Shown here one piece after another: positions 1 through 7,200 of a DNA stretch of 10,908 nucleotides. Position numbers and translations under genes: made by a program. Where the stretch lies: contig CANMXH010000069.1 in NCBI GenBank assembly GCA_947501315.1, positions 1 through 10,908 of the forward strand, given 5' to 3'. The notes beneath the pieces are model-generated. The model had not been told where the DNA came from, did no database searches, and saw only the letters and a program-made list of their open reading frames with translations. This stretch comes from Caulobacteraceae bacterium. Its GTDB lineage: Bacteria; Pseudomonadota; Alphaproteobacteria; Caulobacterales; Caulobacteraceae. How positions within the stretch are numbered: the stretch's first letter is position 1; the number at the start of each line of letters is the position of its first letter.

Positions 1-81
1 CCACTCGCCACTCGGCCTAGCTTTCGCCCCGATGACCCGGCTAAAGCTCGTGCTCCAAGCCTCCCACGCCGGATACTGCCC
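1..81. other. Leader upstream of proS, no gene seen
   Basis: These 81 bases precede proS and contain stop codons in several frames, so I see no coding continuation from the left edge. A short inverted repeat is present: AGCTTT at 19-24 and AAAGCT at 43-48, with an 18-base spacer. It is not followed by a T-run, so a terminator is unlikely. No convincing -35/-10 pair and no strong Shine-Dalgarno are visible before the ATG at 82. The proS promoter may lie to the left of the window. Confidence 0.4.
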
Positions 82-1398
82 ATGCGCCTGTCGCGCTATT
101 TCCTGCCCACGCTCAAAGAGGCGCCCTCGGACGCCCAGATTGTTTCGCATCAGCTGATGCTGCGCGCCGGCCTGATCAAGCAGGAGGCTGCGGGCATCTA
201 CGCATGGCTGCCGCTGGGCCTGCGGGTGTTGAACCGGATTGAGCAGATCGTGCGTGAAGAGCAGGAGCGGGCAGGGGCGGTCGAGCTGCTGATGCCGACC
301 TTGCAGCTGGCTGATCTGTGGCGGGAGAGCGGGCGGTATGACGCCTACGGCCCCGAGATGCTGCGGATCACCGACCGTCACGAGCGGGAGCTGCTTTACG
401 GGCCGACGAACGAGGAGATGATCACCGACATCTTCCGCGGCTTCGTGAAGAGCTACAAGGCGCTGCCGCTGAACCTGTTTCACATCCAGTGGAAATTCCG
501 CGACGAGCGCCGGCCGCGGTTCGGCGTGATGCGCGGTCGCGAATTCCTGATGAAGGACGCCTATTCCTTCGACATCGACGAGGCCTCGGCCCGCAAGGCC
601 TACAACCGGATGTTCGTGGCCTATCTGAACACCTTTGCCCGGATGGGACTGAAGGCGGTGCCGATGCGCGCCGACACGGGCCCGATTGGCGGCGACCTGA
701 GTCATGAGTTCATCGTCCTGGCCGACACCGGCGAGAGCCAGGTGTTCTGCGACCGCAAACTGGTCGAGATGCCCGCGCCCGGCACCGGCGTGGACTGGGA
801 TGAGCTGCAGGCCATCGTAGACGAGCGGACCGGGCTTTATGCCGCCACCGAGGAAATGCACGACGCGGCCCAGTTCGAAAGCCAGACGGCCGAGGCCGAC
901 CGCCTGACCGCGCGCGGCATCGAGGTCGGGCACATCTTCTATTTCGGCACCAAATATTCCGCCCCGATGAAGGCGAGGGTCGCCGGTCCGGACGGCAAGG
1001 ACACCGAGGTCCATATGGGCAGCTACGGTGTCGGCGTGTCGCGCCTGCTGGGGGCGATCATCGAGGCCAGCCATGACGAGGGCGGCATCGTCTGGCCCGA
1101 CTCCGTGGCTCCGTTCGACGTCGTGGTGATCAATCTGCGCGTCAATGACGAGGCGGTCTGCGTGGCCTGTGAAGAGGCGGTGGCCAGGCTCGAGGCCCTC
1201 GGCAAGGACGTGCTCTATGACGACACCGACGAGCGGCCGGGCGGGAAATTCGCCACTGCCGACCTGATCGGCATTCCCTGGCAGCTGACGATCGGGCCCA
1301 AGGGTGTGGCCGAGGGGCTGGTGGAGCTGAAGCGCCGCGCGACCGGTGAGAAGCTTTCGATCCCGCTGGATGAGGCGCTGGCGAAGGTGCGCGGATGA
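82..1398 (+). CDS. proS: Prolyl-tRNA synthetase, short alphaproteobacterial form
   Basis: This cytoplasmic class II aminoacyl-tRNA synthetase attaches proline to tRNA(Pro) using ATP. The 438-residue product shows GPTNEE at 107-112, motif 2 around the FRDERRPRFGVMRGREF stretch (139-155) and motif 3 near GSYGVGVSRLLG (313-324). An anticodon-binding domain follows from about residue 345 to the end. Only about 60 residues (roughly 220-282) separate the catalytic motifs where the E. coli-type enzyme carries the large editing (INS) insertion. This is the compact ~440-residue form typical of alphaproteobacteria, which is expected to lack the cis-editing domain and so to depend on a separate trans-editing factor. 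The ATG at 82 gives the usual family N-terminus (MRLSRYFLPTL). The stop overlaps the start of the permease gene by ATGA (1395-1398), which suggests translational coupling. The identification is firm; the loss of editing is family knowledge applied to the visible length. Confidence 0.97.
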   Translation: MRLSRYFLPTLKEAPSDAQIVSHQLMLRAGLIKQEAAGIYAWLPLGLRVLNRIEQIVREEQERAGAVELLMPTLQLADLWRESGRYDAYGPEMLRITDRHERELLYGPTNEEMITDIFRGFVKSYKALPLNLFHIQWKFRDERRPRFGVMRGREFLMKDAYSFDIDEASARKAYNRMFVAYLNTFARMGLKAVPMRADTGPIGGDLSHEFIVLADTGESQVFCDRKLVEMPAPGTGVDWDELQAIVDERTGLYAATEEMHDAAQFESQTAEADRLTARGIEVGHIFYFGTKYSAPMKARVAGPDGKDTEVHMGSYGVGVSRLLGAIIEASHDEGGIVWPDSVAPFDVVVINLRVNDEAVCVACEEAVARLEALGKDVLYDDTDERPGGKFATADLIGIPWQLTIGPKGVAEGLVELKRRATGEKLSIPLDEALAKVRG

Positions 1399-2699
1399 CG
1401 GACGTGCCGGCGGCACTGAAGCCGACCAAGCCCGCCGGCCCGTTCTCGGCCTGGGAGTTCGAACTGGCGCTGCGCTATCTGCGCGCCCGGCGTAAGGAGG
1501 GCGGCATCGCCCTGATCGCCATCATCTCCTATGTCGCCATCGCGCTCGCGGTCATGGCCCTGATCATTGTCATGAGCATCATGGCCGGGTTCAGGAATGA
1601 GCTGCTGGACCGGATGCTGTCGTTCAACGGCCATATGTACGTCCAGGGACAGGTTCTGGTGGATCCTGACCGCGAGGCAGCCGTGACGCGGATCGCCGCG
1701 GTTCCTGGCGTGGTCAGCGTCTCGCCCCTGACCGAGAACCAGGCGCTTGTGCGCGCCGCCGGCCAGACGACCGGGGCCGTTGTGCGCGGCATCCGCCCCC
1801 GGGACCTGGACTCCATGTCCTATGTCTTCGACAGCCTGACACCCGAGGCGCGTGCCGCCTTCGGACAGGGGGCCTACGGCGGTGACAACATCCTGATCGG
1901 CAAGGCGCTGGCGGAAAGCATGGGGCTGCGCGTCGGCGATCCGATCAGCCTGTATTCGCCCTCCGGAGCCGACAGCGCCTTCGGCAATCTGGGCGGGCTG
2001 GAGAAGACCTATCGCATCGGCGGTGTGTTCACCTCGGGCACGGCGGATTTCGACCGGGCCTTCATCTTCATGCCGCTGGAACAGGCCCAGCTGTTCTTCG
2101 GCAAGGAGGGCGTCTGGGATGTCATCGAGCTGAAGGTCGAAGAGCCTGACCGCGTCGGTGAACTGATCCAGCCCGTTCGAGAAGCCTCGGGCCGCAGCGC
2201 CATTGTCAGCGACTGGCGTGACCGTCTGGCTGCCTTCTGGGGCGCGCTCAAGGTCGAGCGGGTGGCGATGAGCATCATCCTCGGCCTCGTCGTCGCCATC
2301 GCGGCCCTGAACATCATCTCCGGCATCGTCATGCTGGTGAAGAACAAGACCCGGGACATCGCCATCCTGCGCACCGTAGGGGCCAGCCAGTCGTCGATGC
2401 TGCGCATCTTCTTCATCGCCGGTGCCGCCATCGGCGTGGCAGGGACGATCACCGGTCTGGTGCTTGGGCTGGTCTTCTGCCTGAACATCGGGGCGATCCA
2501 GCATTTCCTCGAATGGGTGCTGGGGGTCCAGTTGTTCAACGCCGACGTCTACATGCTGGATTCCATCCCCGCCGAGGTCGACGCCATGGACGTGGTCTGG
2601 GTCACCCTGTGGTCCGTCTTCATGTCCTGCGTCGCCTCGCTGCTGCCGTCCTGGCGGGCCGCGAAAATGGATCCGGTTGAGGCCCTTCGCTATGAGTAG
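1395..2699 (+). CDS. lolC: Lipoprotein-releasing ABC transporter permease (LolC/LolE family, possibly LolF-like)
   Basis: This is the inner-membrane permease that extracts outer-membrane lipoproteins and passes them to the periplasmic carrier LolA, powered by LolD. The 434 residues show the standard fold: one membrane segment at about 37-63, a large periplasmic domain at about 64-290, then membrane segments near 291-316, 335-363 and 396-418. The cytoplasmic KNKTRDIAILRTVGAS stretch (316-331) is the coupling region that contacts LolD, and the PSWRAAKMDPVEALRYE tail (418-434) is characteristic. A long loop at about 186-206 sits where the LolA-binding Hook of LolC lies. Only one permease gene flanks lolD, so the complex may be a homodimer of this protein with two LolD, as described for LolF-type systems; a second permease elsewhere cannot be excluded. 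The start overlaps proS by ATGA and the end overlaps lolD by 8 bases. Confidence 0.93.
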   Translation: MTDVPAALKPTKPAGPFSAWEFELALRYLRARRKEGGIALIAIISYVAIALAVMALIIVMSIMAGFRNELLDRMLSFNGHMYVQGQVLVDPDREAAVTRIAAVPGVVSVSPLTENQALVRAAGQTTGAVVRGIRPRDLDSMSYVFDSLTPEARAAFGQGAYGGDNILIGKALAESMGLRVGDPISLYSPSGADSAFGNLGGLEKTYRIGGVFTSGTADFDRAFIFMPLEQAQLFFGKEGVWDVIELKVEEPDRVGELIQPVREASGRSAIVSDWRDRLAAFWGALKVERVAMSIILGLVVAIAALNIISGIVMLVKNKTRDIAILRTVGASQSSMLRIFFIAGAAIGVAGTITGLVLGLVFCLNIGAIQHFLEWVLGVQLFNADVYMLDSIPAEVDAMDVVWVTLWSVFMSCVASLLPSWRAAKMDPVEALRYE

Positions 2700-3393
2700 G
2701 CCCGTCCTCTCCGTACGGGGCGTCACCCGCACCTATGATACCGCCTCGGGCGGCCTGACCGTCCTGAAGGGCGTCAATCTCGACGTCATGCCGGGCGAGG
2801 TCGTCGGTCTGATCGGGCCGTCCGGCTCGGGCAAGTCCAGCCTGCTGCATGCTGCGGGCCTGCTGGAGCGCCCGACCTCGGGCGAGATCCTCATCGACGG
2901 TGCCGATGTCGGCGGGCTCGACGAGCGGGCGCGGACCCATATACGGCTCGCCAGCATCGGCTTCGTCTATCAGTTCCATCATCTGCTGGCCGAGTTCGAT
3001 GCGCGCGACAACGTGGCCCTGCCGCTGCGCATCGCCGGGGTCGGGCAGGCCGCAGCCCGCGAACGGGCCTCGGAGGTGTTGACCGCCCTCGGCCTTGGAG
3101 AGCGGCTGACGCACCAGCCGGCCCAGCTGTCAGGCGGTGAGCAGCAGCGCGTCGCCGTGGCCCGTGCCCTTGCCAACCGGCCACGCCTGCTGCTGGCCGA
3201 TGAACCGACCGGCAACCTCGACCCCGCCACCAGTCAGAGCGTGTTCGAGGCGCTGCAGCGTCTGGTCAAGGACACCGGCGTCGCCGCCCTGATCGCCACC
3301 CACAATATGGAGCTGGCCGGCCATATGGACCGCGTCTTCGCCCTGAAGGACGGCCATCTCGAGGAACGGCCGGCCCAAAGCCAGACTTATTGA
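2692..3393 (+). CDS. lolD: Lipoprotein-releasing ABC transporter ATP-binding protein
   Basis: This cytoplasmic ATPase powers lipoprotein release by the permease encoded just upstream. The 233-residue product has Walker A GPSGSGKS (42-49), Q-loop Q94, signature LSGGE (146-150), Walker B RLLLADE (165-171) and H-loop His204. Between the Q-loop and the signature lies FVYQFHHLL (91-99), followed by acidic and aromatic residues. This is the LolD-specific motif that separates LolD from MacB or FtsE type ATPases. I chose the ATG at 2692 over the in-frame TTG at 2677: it has GAGG at 2679-2682 as a Shine-Dalgarno, about 9 bases away, and gives the normal family N-terminus. It overlaps the permease stop (2697-2699), so the two are probably co-translated, which fits their fixed stoichiometry. 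Confidence 0.96.
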   Translation: MSRPVLSVRGVTRTYDTASGGLTVLKGVNLDVMPGEVVGLIGPSGSGKSSLLHAAGLLERPTSGEILIDGADVGGLDERARTHIRLASIGFVYQFHHLLAEFDARDNVALPLRIAGVGQAAARERASEVLTALGLGERLTHQPAQLSGGEQQRVAVARALANRPRLLLADEPTGNLDPATSQSVFEALQRLVKDTGVAALIATHNMELAGHMDRVFALKDGHLEERPAQSQTY

Positions 3394-3430
3394 GTCAGGC
3401 CTGTTGAAACCGGCGCGGCAGGATCACCCC

Positions 3431-3841
3431 ATGACCGAGGCCATCGAACGTCATCTGACCCTCGCTCGCGAAGCGGCTGCCGAGGGCCGGGCGGGGGAGG
3501 CCCGGAACAGCTATGCCCGGGCCGCAGCCCTCAGCCGCGAGAGCGGGGCACCGTTGTTGCAGGCCCATGCCCTGCGGCACCTGTCCGACCTGGACCGGCA
3601 GGCGGATCATCTGGAACAGGCGCTGGCCCATGCGGAACAGGCGGCGGCGCTGTACCGCGCCAACGGGCAGGGGACCTCGCCGGACATGGCCAATGCCCTC
3701 AGGCTCAAGGGGCTGGCGCTCGACGGTTTGCGCAAGACCGAACAGGCCCGCGCGGCCTGGACAGCGGCGCGGGAGCTCTACACCCGTGCCGAGGTCGCGG
3801 ACGGGGTGGCTGAATGCGATCGGCGGCTGGACGCCGACTGA
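3431..3841 (+). CDS. Small tetratricopeptide-repeat-like protein
   Basis: The predicted product is a 136-residue, almost wholly helical, Ala-rich protein. Three antiparallel helix pairs are recognisable, at about residues 5-37, 43-78 and 86-119. Their small/large residue spacing (for example A-L-x-x-L-S-D-L, then A-L-A-H-A-E-Q-A-A-A-L-Y) resembles TPR units, so a protein-protein interaction role is likely; the partner is unknown. There is no signal peptide or membrane segment, so it should be cytoplasmic. I chose the ATG at 3431 over the upstream in-frame TTG at 3404 because AGGA at 3420-3423 gives a good Shine-Dalgarno with 7 bases spacing. It lies 37 bases after lolD on the same strand and is probably co-transcribed with it. 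I do not recognise a specific named gene. Confidence 0.8.
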   Translation: MTEAIERHLTLAREAAAEGRAGEARNSYARAAALSRESGAPLLQAHALRHLSDLDRQADHLEQALAHAEQAAALYRANGQGTSPDMANALRLKGLALDGLRKTEQARAAWTAARELYTRAEVADGVAECDRRLDAD

Positions 3842-3842
3842 C

Positions 3843-3873
3843 CCGGTGGCTGGTGGGGGAGGCGGGTCGCCGG
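3843..3873 (+). terminator. Weak candidate terminator between convergent genes
   Basis: CCGGTGGC (3843-3850) can pair with GTCGCCGG (3866-3873) in an 8-bp stem containing two G-U pairs, with a 15-base loop. A T-rich stretch (TATTTCTT) starts about 4 bases after the stem on the plus strand. The site follows the TPR gene stop and precedes the convergent stop of the 39-residue gene, where a terminator would be expected. The loop is long and the T-tract broken, so this is only tentative. Confidence 0.22.
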
Positions 3874-3876
3874 CCC

Positions 3877-3996
3877 CTATTTCTTGCCGGGCGGGGTGGT
3901 GAAGGGCGAGCTGCTGCTGACCGCCACGGAGGGCTTGGGCTTTTCGGCCTTGGGCTTGCGGACTTCCTTGTTGCTCTTGACTTGACCCTTGGCCAT
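3877..3996 (-). CDS. Small basic uncharacterised protein, 39 residues
   Basis: A 39-codon minus-strand gene encodes a Lys-rich peptide beginning MAKGQVKSNKEVRKPKAEK and ending with a Ser-rich stretch and PPGKK. The start is well supported: AGGAG (complement of 4005-4009) lies 8 bases before the ATG (complement of 3994-3996), and the stop is TAG at 3877-3879. The pattern 'MAKGQ, Arg/Lys-Ser-Asn, then Lys-Pro-Lys' resembles, from memory, short uncharacterised proteins annotated across Proteobacteria; I could not check this. No signal peptide, membrane segment or Cys/His metal site is visible. The high charge and Pro content suggest a disordered, possibly nucleic-acid- or ribosome-associated cytoplasmic peptide, which is inference. 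It converges on the TPR gene and diverges from sidA. A longer in-frame extension upstream to 4161 exists, but the strong Shine-Dalgarno and typical N-terminus argue against it. Confidence 0.75.
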   Translation of the reverse strand: MAKGQVKSNKEVRKPKAEKPKPSVAVSSSSPFTTPPGKK

Positions 3997-4097
3997 GGCC
4001 GGAACTCCTGCGCCGCCTGCCGCCGGGAGGGCGGTGTCTCGGGGCGTCCGGGCAGTGTAGCGCGGATGGCCGTAAATGTGTCGTCCAAGATGGAGGG

Positions 4098-4127
4098 TTG
4101 ACAGAGAACAAAGCCGCAACATAGAAC
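4098..4127 (+). promoter_or_regulatory. Promoter of sidA (housekeeping sigma type)
   Basis: TTGACA at 4098-4103 is a perfect -35 element. TAGAAC at 4122-4127 is the best -10, after an 18-base spacer; it matches the TANAWC core of the -10 described for Caulobacter sigma-73 promoters. Transcription would start near 4134, giving a leader of about 25 bases before the ATG at 4160. The -10 shares its last four bases with the LexA box. This 163-base region (3997-4159) also has to hold the divergent promoter of the 39-residue gene, which I could not place convincingly. Confidence 0.7.
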
Positions 4128-4138
4128 ATAGGCAGAAC
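4124..4138 (+). promoter_or_regulatory. LexA (SOS) operator, GAAC-N7-GAAC
   Basis: The 15 bases GAACATAGGCAGAAC read GTTC-N7-GTTC on the other strand, the direct-repeat LexA box known from alphaproteobacteria such as Caulobacter and Rhodobacter. Both half-sites are perfect and the 7-base spacing is exact. The left half overlaps the -10 (4122-4127) and the right half covers the likely transcription start, an ideal position for repression. A third GAAC at 4106-4109 lies 18 bases upstream of the left half and is not at box spacing. A rough estimate for this base composition is well under one chance match per window, so its presence at a promoter is meaningful. It predicts de-repression of sidA, and perhaps of dnaE, after DNA damage. 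Confidence 0.87.
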
Positions 4139-4159
4139 ACGCAACCTGGGGAAAAGATC

Positions 4160-4249
4160 ATGGCGCGTTGGGTGAAGGATACGCTGTCGCTTGCGTCGTG
4201 CAGCGGCTTCGTCTGGATGGCGTGGCAGGCGGCGTTTCTGATCTCGTGA
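4160..4249 (+). CDS. sidA: SOS-induced cell division inhibitor SidA
   Basis: A 29-codon gene encodes a very small inner-membrane peptide. Residues 1-7 carry Arg3, Trp4, Lys6 and Asp7. Residues 8-29 have no charges and form one hydrophobic segment rich in Ala, Leu, Phe and Trp (Trp19, Trp22). The positive-inside rule predicts a cytoplasmic N-terminus. SidA of Caulobacter crescentus is a 29-residue, LexA-controlled, single-pass membrane protein that blocks division after DNA damage by acting on the late divisome proteins FtsW and FtsN. The same length, a LexA box over the promoter and high G/C third codon positions (about 24 of 28) make this its probable orthologue. The Shine-Dalgarno is modest: GGGGA at 4148-4152, 7 bases from the ATG. 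dnaE begins 7 bases after the stop. The call rests on length, topology and promoter; I recall the family's features, not an alignment. Confidence 0.8.
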   Translation: MARWVKDTLSLASCSGFVWMAWQAAFLIS

Positions 4250-4256
4250 GTCGGGG

Positions 4257-7200
4257 ATGGGCCAGCTGAAAGAGGGTCTGGCCATTTCCGACACAGCCGC
4301 AGCCGCGCAGTTCATCCACCTGAGGGTCCGCTCGGCCTATTCGCTGCTGGAAGGCGCGATCAAGGCGGGCAAGGTTGCGACCCTGGCGGCGGATGCGGGC
4401 ATGCCGGCGGTGGGCGTGGCGGACCGGGCCAATCTGTTCGGGGCGCTGGAGTTCTCGGAAGCGGCCAAGGGTGCCGGCGTTCAGCCGATCGTGGCCTGCG
4501 CGCTTCCGGTCACCGGCATCGGCGGCAAGATCAGCGACCGATGGGCCAGGGTCCCGACCGTTGTCCTGCTGGTTCAGAACGAGGCCGGGTGGCTGAATCT
4601 TTGCGCCCTGTCGTCCTCTGCCTTCCTCGACGCAGGCTCGATGGATGAGCCGAGTGTGCCCTGGACGATGGTGGCAGAACGGTCCGAAGGGCTGATCCTT
4701 CTGTCCGGCGGGCCTGACGGGCCGGTTGATCCCCTGTTCGTGCAGGGCAAGCCGGCCGAGGGTAATGTGGCGCTGGATGAGATGGCGCGGGTGTTCGGCG
4801 ACCGGTTCTATGTCGAATTGCAACGTCACGGCCTCGCCAGCGAGCGGCAGGCGGAGCGCGGGCTGGTGGAATGGGCCTATGCCCATGACGTCCCGCTGGT
4901 CGCCACCAATGACGTCCACTACGCCCGGGCTGCGCAGGCGAAATCCCACGACGCCCTGATGTGTATCGCTGACGGGGCCTTCACCGGCCAGGAGGATCGG
5001 CGTCGGGTCACCGGGGAACACTGGTTCAAGCCGGCCGCGGCGATGCGTGCGCTGTTTGCCGACCTGCCCGAGGCCTGCGACACGACGGTGGAGATCGCCC
5101 GCCGTTGCGCCTTCCTGGTGCCCACGCGCGCGCCGATCCTGCCGCGGTTCGAGGCGGGGGCCGGGCGGACCGAGCCCGAGGAACTGATGCATCAGGCCCG
5201 CGAGGGGCTGAAGGCGCGGCTGCAGGCCGTGACCCCGGTCGCGCCCGAGGCCGACTACTGGGCCCGCCTTGAATGGGAGGTCGGGATCATCCAGCAGATG
5301 GGTTTCCCCGGCTATTTTCTGATCGTGTCGGACTTCATCAAATGGGCCAAGAACCATGGCATTCCCGTGGGCCCGGGGCGGGGATCCGGTGCGGGTTCGC
5401 TGGTCGCCTGGGCCCTGACCATCACCGATCTGGATCCGCTGCGCTTCGGCCTGCTGTTTGAGCGGTTCCTGAACCCCGAACGGGTCTCCATGCCCGACTT
5501 CGACATCGACTTCTGCCAGGAGCGGCGGGAGGAGGTCATCGATTACGTCCAGGAGCGGTACGGCAAGGACCGGGTGGCCCAGATCATCACCTTCGGCACC
5601 CTTCAGGCGCGGGCGGTGCTGCGCGATGTCGGACGGGTGCTGCAGATGCCGCTCGGGCAGGTGGATCGGCTGGCCAAGATGGTGCCGGCCAACCCCGCCA
5701 ATCCGGTGACGCTGGCCCAGGCCATTGAGGTCGAGCCACGTCTGAAGGAGGCGCGTGACTCCGAGGCGGCGGTGCGCACCCTGCTGGATACGGCGCTGGA
5801 GCTTGAGGGGCTGTACCGCAACGCCTCGACCCACGCCGCCGGTATAGTGATCGGCGACCGGCCGCTGACCGAACTGGTGCCGCTGTACCAGGACCCGCGC
5901 TCGACCATCCCGGCCAGCCAGTTCAACATGAAATGGGTCGAGGCCGCGGGTCTGGTGAAGTTCGACTTCCTGGGCCTCAAGACCCTGACTGTGCTGGATC
6001 GTGCCCGGGTTTATCTGGAGCGGCGCGGGGCGGCGGTCGACTGGAACAGCCTGCCGCTGGACGACCCGAAGACCTATGAGCTGATGGCCTCGGGCCAGAC
6101 CGTCGGGGTGTTCCAGCTGGAATCCCAGGGCATGCGCGACACGCTGCGCAAGATGCGCTGCGGCTCGATCGAGGAGATCACCGCCCTTATCTCTCTCTAC
6201 CGGCCCGGGCCGATGGAGAATATCGATATGTATATCGACCGGAAATTCGGGCGGGAGGAGGTCGACTGCCTGCACCCGTCGCTTGTCGATGTCCTGACCG
6301 AAACCTATGGCGTCATCATCTACCAGGAGCAGGTGATGAAGATCGCCCAGGTCCTGGCCGGCTATTCGCTGGGCGAGGCGGATCTGCTGCGCCGGGCGAT
6401 GGGCAAGAAGAAGAAGGAGGAGATGGATGTCCAGCGTGCGCGCTTTGTCGAGGGTGCGTCAGGCAAGGGTGTTTCAGAGGAACAGTCCGGATTCATCTTC
6501 GATCTGGTGGCCAAGTTCGCGGGTTATGGCTTCAACAAGTCGCACGCCGCCGCCTATGCCCTGATCAGCTTCCAGACCGGCTGGCTGAAGGCCAACCATC
6601 CGGTCGAATTCATGGCTGCGTCCATGAGTCTTGACCTCAGCAATACCGATAAACTTGCGGTATTTTATCAGGATTGTCGGCGTTTCGAGGTGCCGATCAA
6701 GGGCCCGGATGTGAACCGGTCCTCCGCCGATTTCGACGTGGCATACCACGATGAAACCGGTGCGGTCCTGTATGCCCTCGGGGCCATACGCAACGTCGGC
6801 CTCGAGGCCATGAAGCATCTGGTCGAGGTCCGCGAGACCGGCGGGCGGTTCACCGACATCTTCGATTTCCTCGAACGGGTCGATCCGCGCAGCGTCAACA
6901 AGAGGGCGCTGGAGAACCTGGCTCGCGCCGGGGCCTTCGACAGTTTCCATTCCAATCGCCGCCAGCTGGTCGAACAGGCCGATACACTGATGGCCTATTG
7001 CCAGAGCGTGGCTGCCGAGCGCGCCTCCTCACAGGTCTCGCTGTTCGGCGGTGACCAGGCCGGGGCGGCGCGGCCGCGGTTGAAGCCGGTCGAGCCCTGG
7101 GTGGGCCCCGAGAAGCTGGATCAGGAACTGGCCGCGGTCGGCTTCTACCTGTCCGGCCACCCGCTGGAGGACATGGCCCCGGCCCTGAAGCGCAAGCGCG

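Noticed and set aside
19..48. Inverted repeat AGCTTT/AAAGCT ahead of proS as a terminator
   Set aside because: The stem is only 6 bp with an 18-base loop and no T-run follows.
2677..2691. TTG start for lolD at 2677
   Set aside because: The ATG at 2692 has a better placed GAGG and gives the usual LolD N-terminus.
1215..2732. A 505-codon minus-strand open frame opposite proS, the permease and the start of lolD
   Set aside because: It spans three certain genes on the other strand and gives low-complexity His/Asp/Gln-rich sequence with no domain; it is a GC-bias shadow.
6220..6229. Perfect palindrome ATATCGATAT in dnaE
   Set aside because: It falls in codons for the conserved MENIDMYIDRK motif, where Ile, Asp and Tyr codons readily give it; there is no other sign of a regulatory site.
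4158..6275. A 705-codon open frame on the minus strand opposite sidA and dnaE
   Set aside because: It mirrors the strong third-position GC bias of dnaE, its translation is rich in His, Gln, Gly and Arg with no recognisable fold, and dnaE on the other strand is certain.
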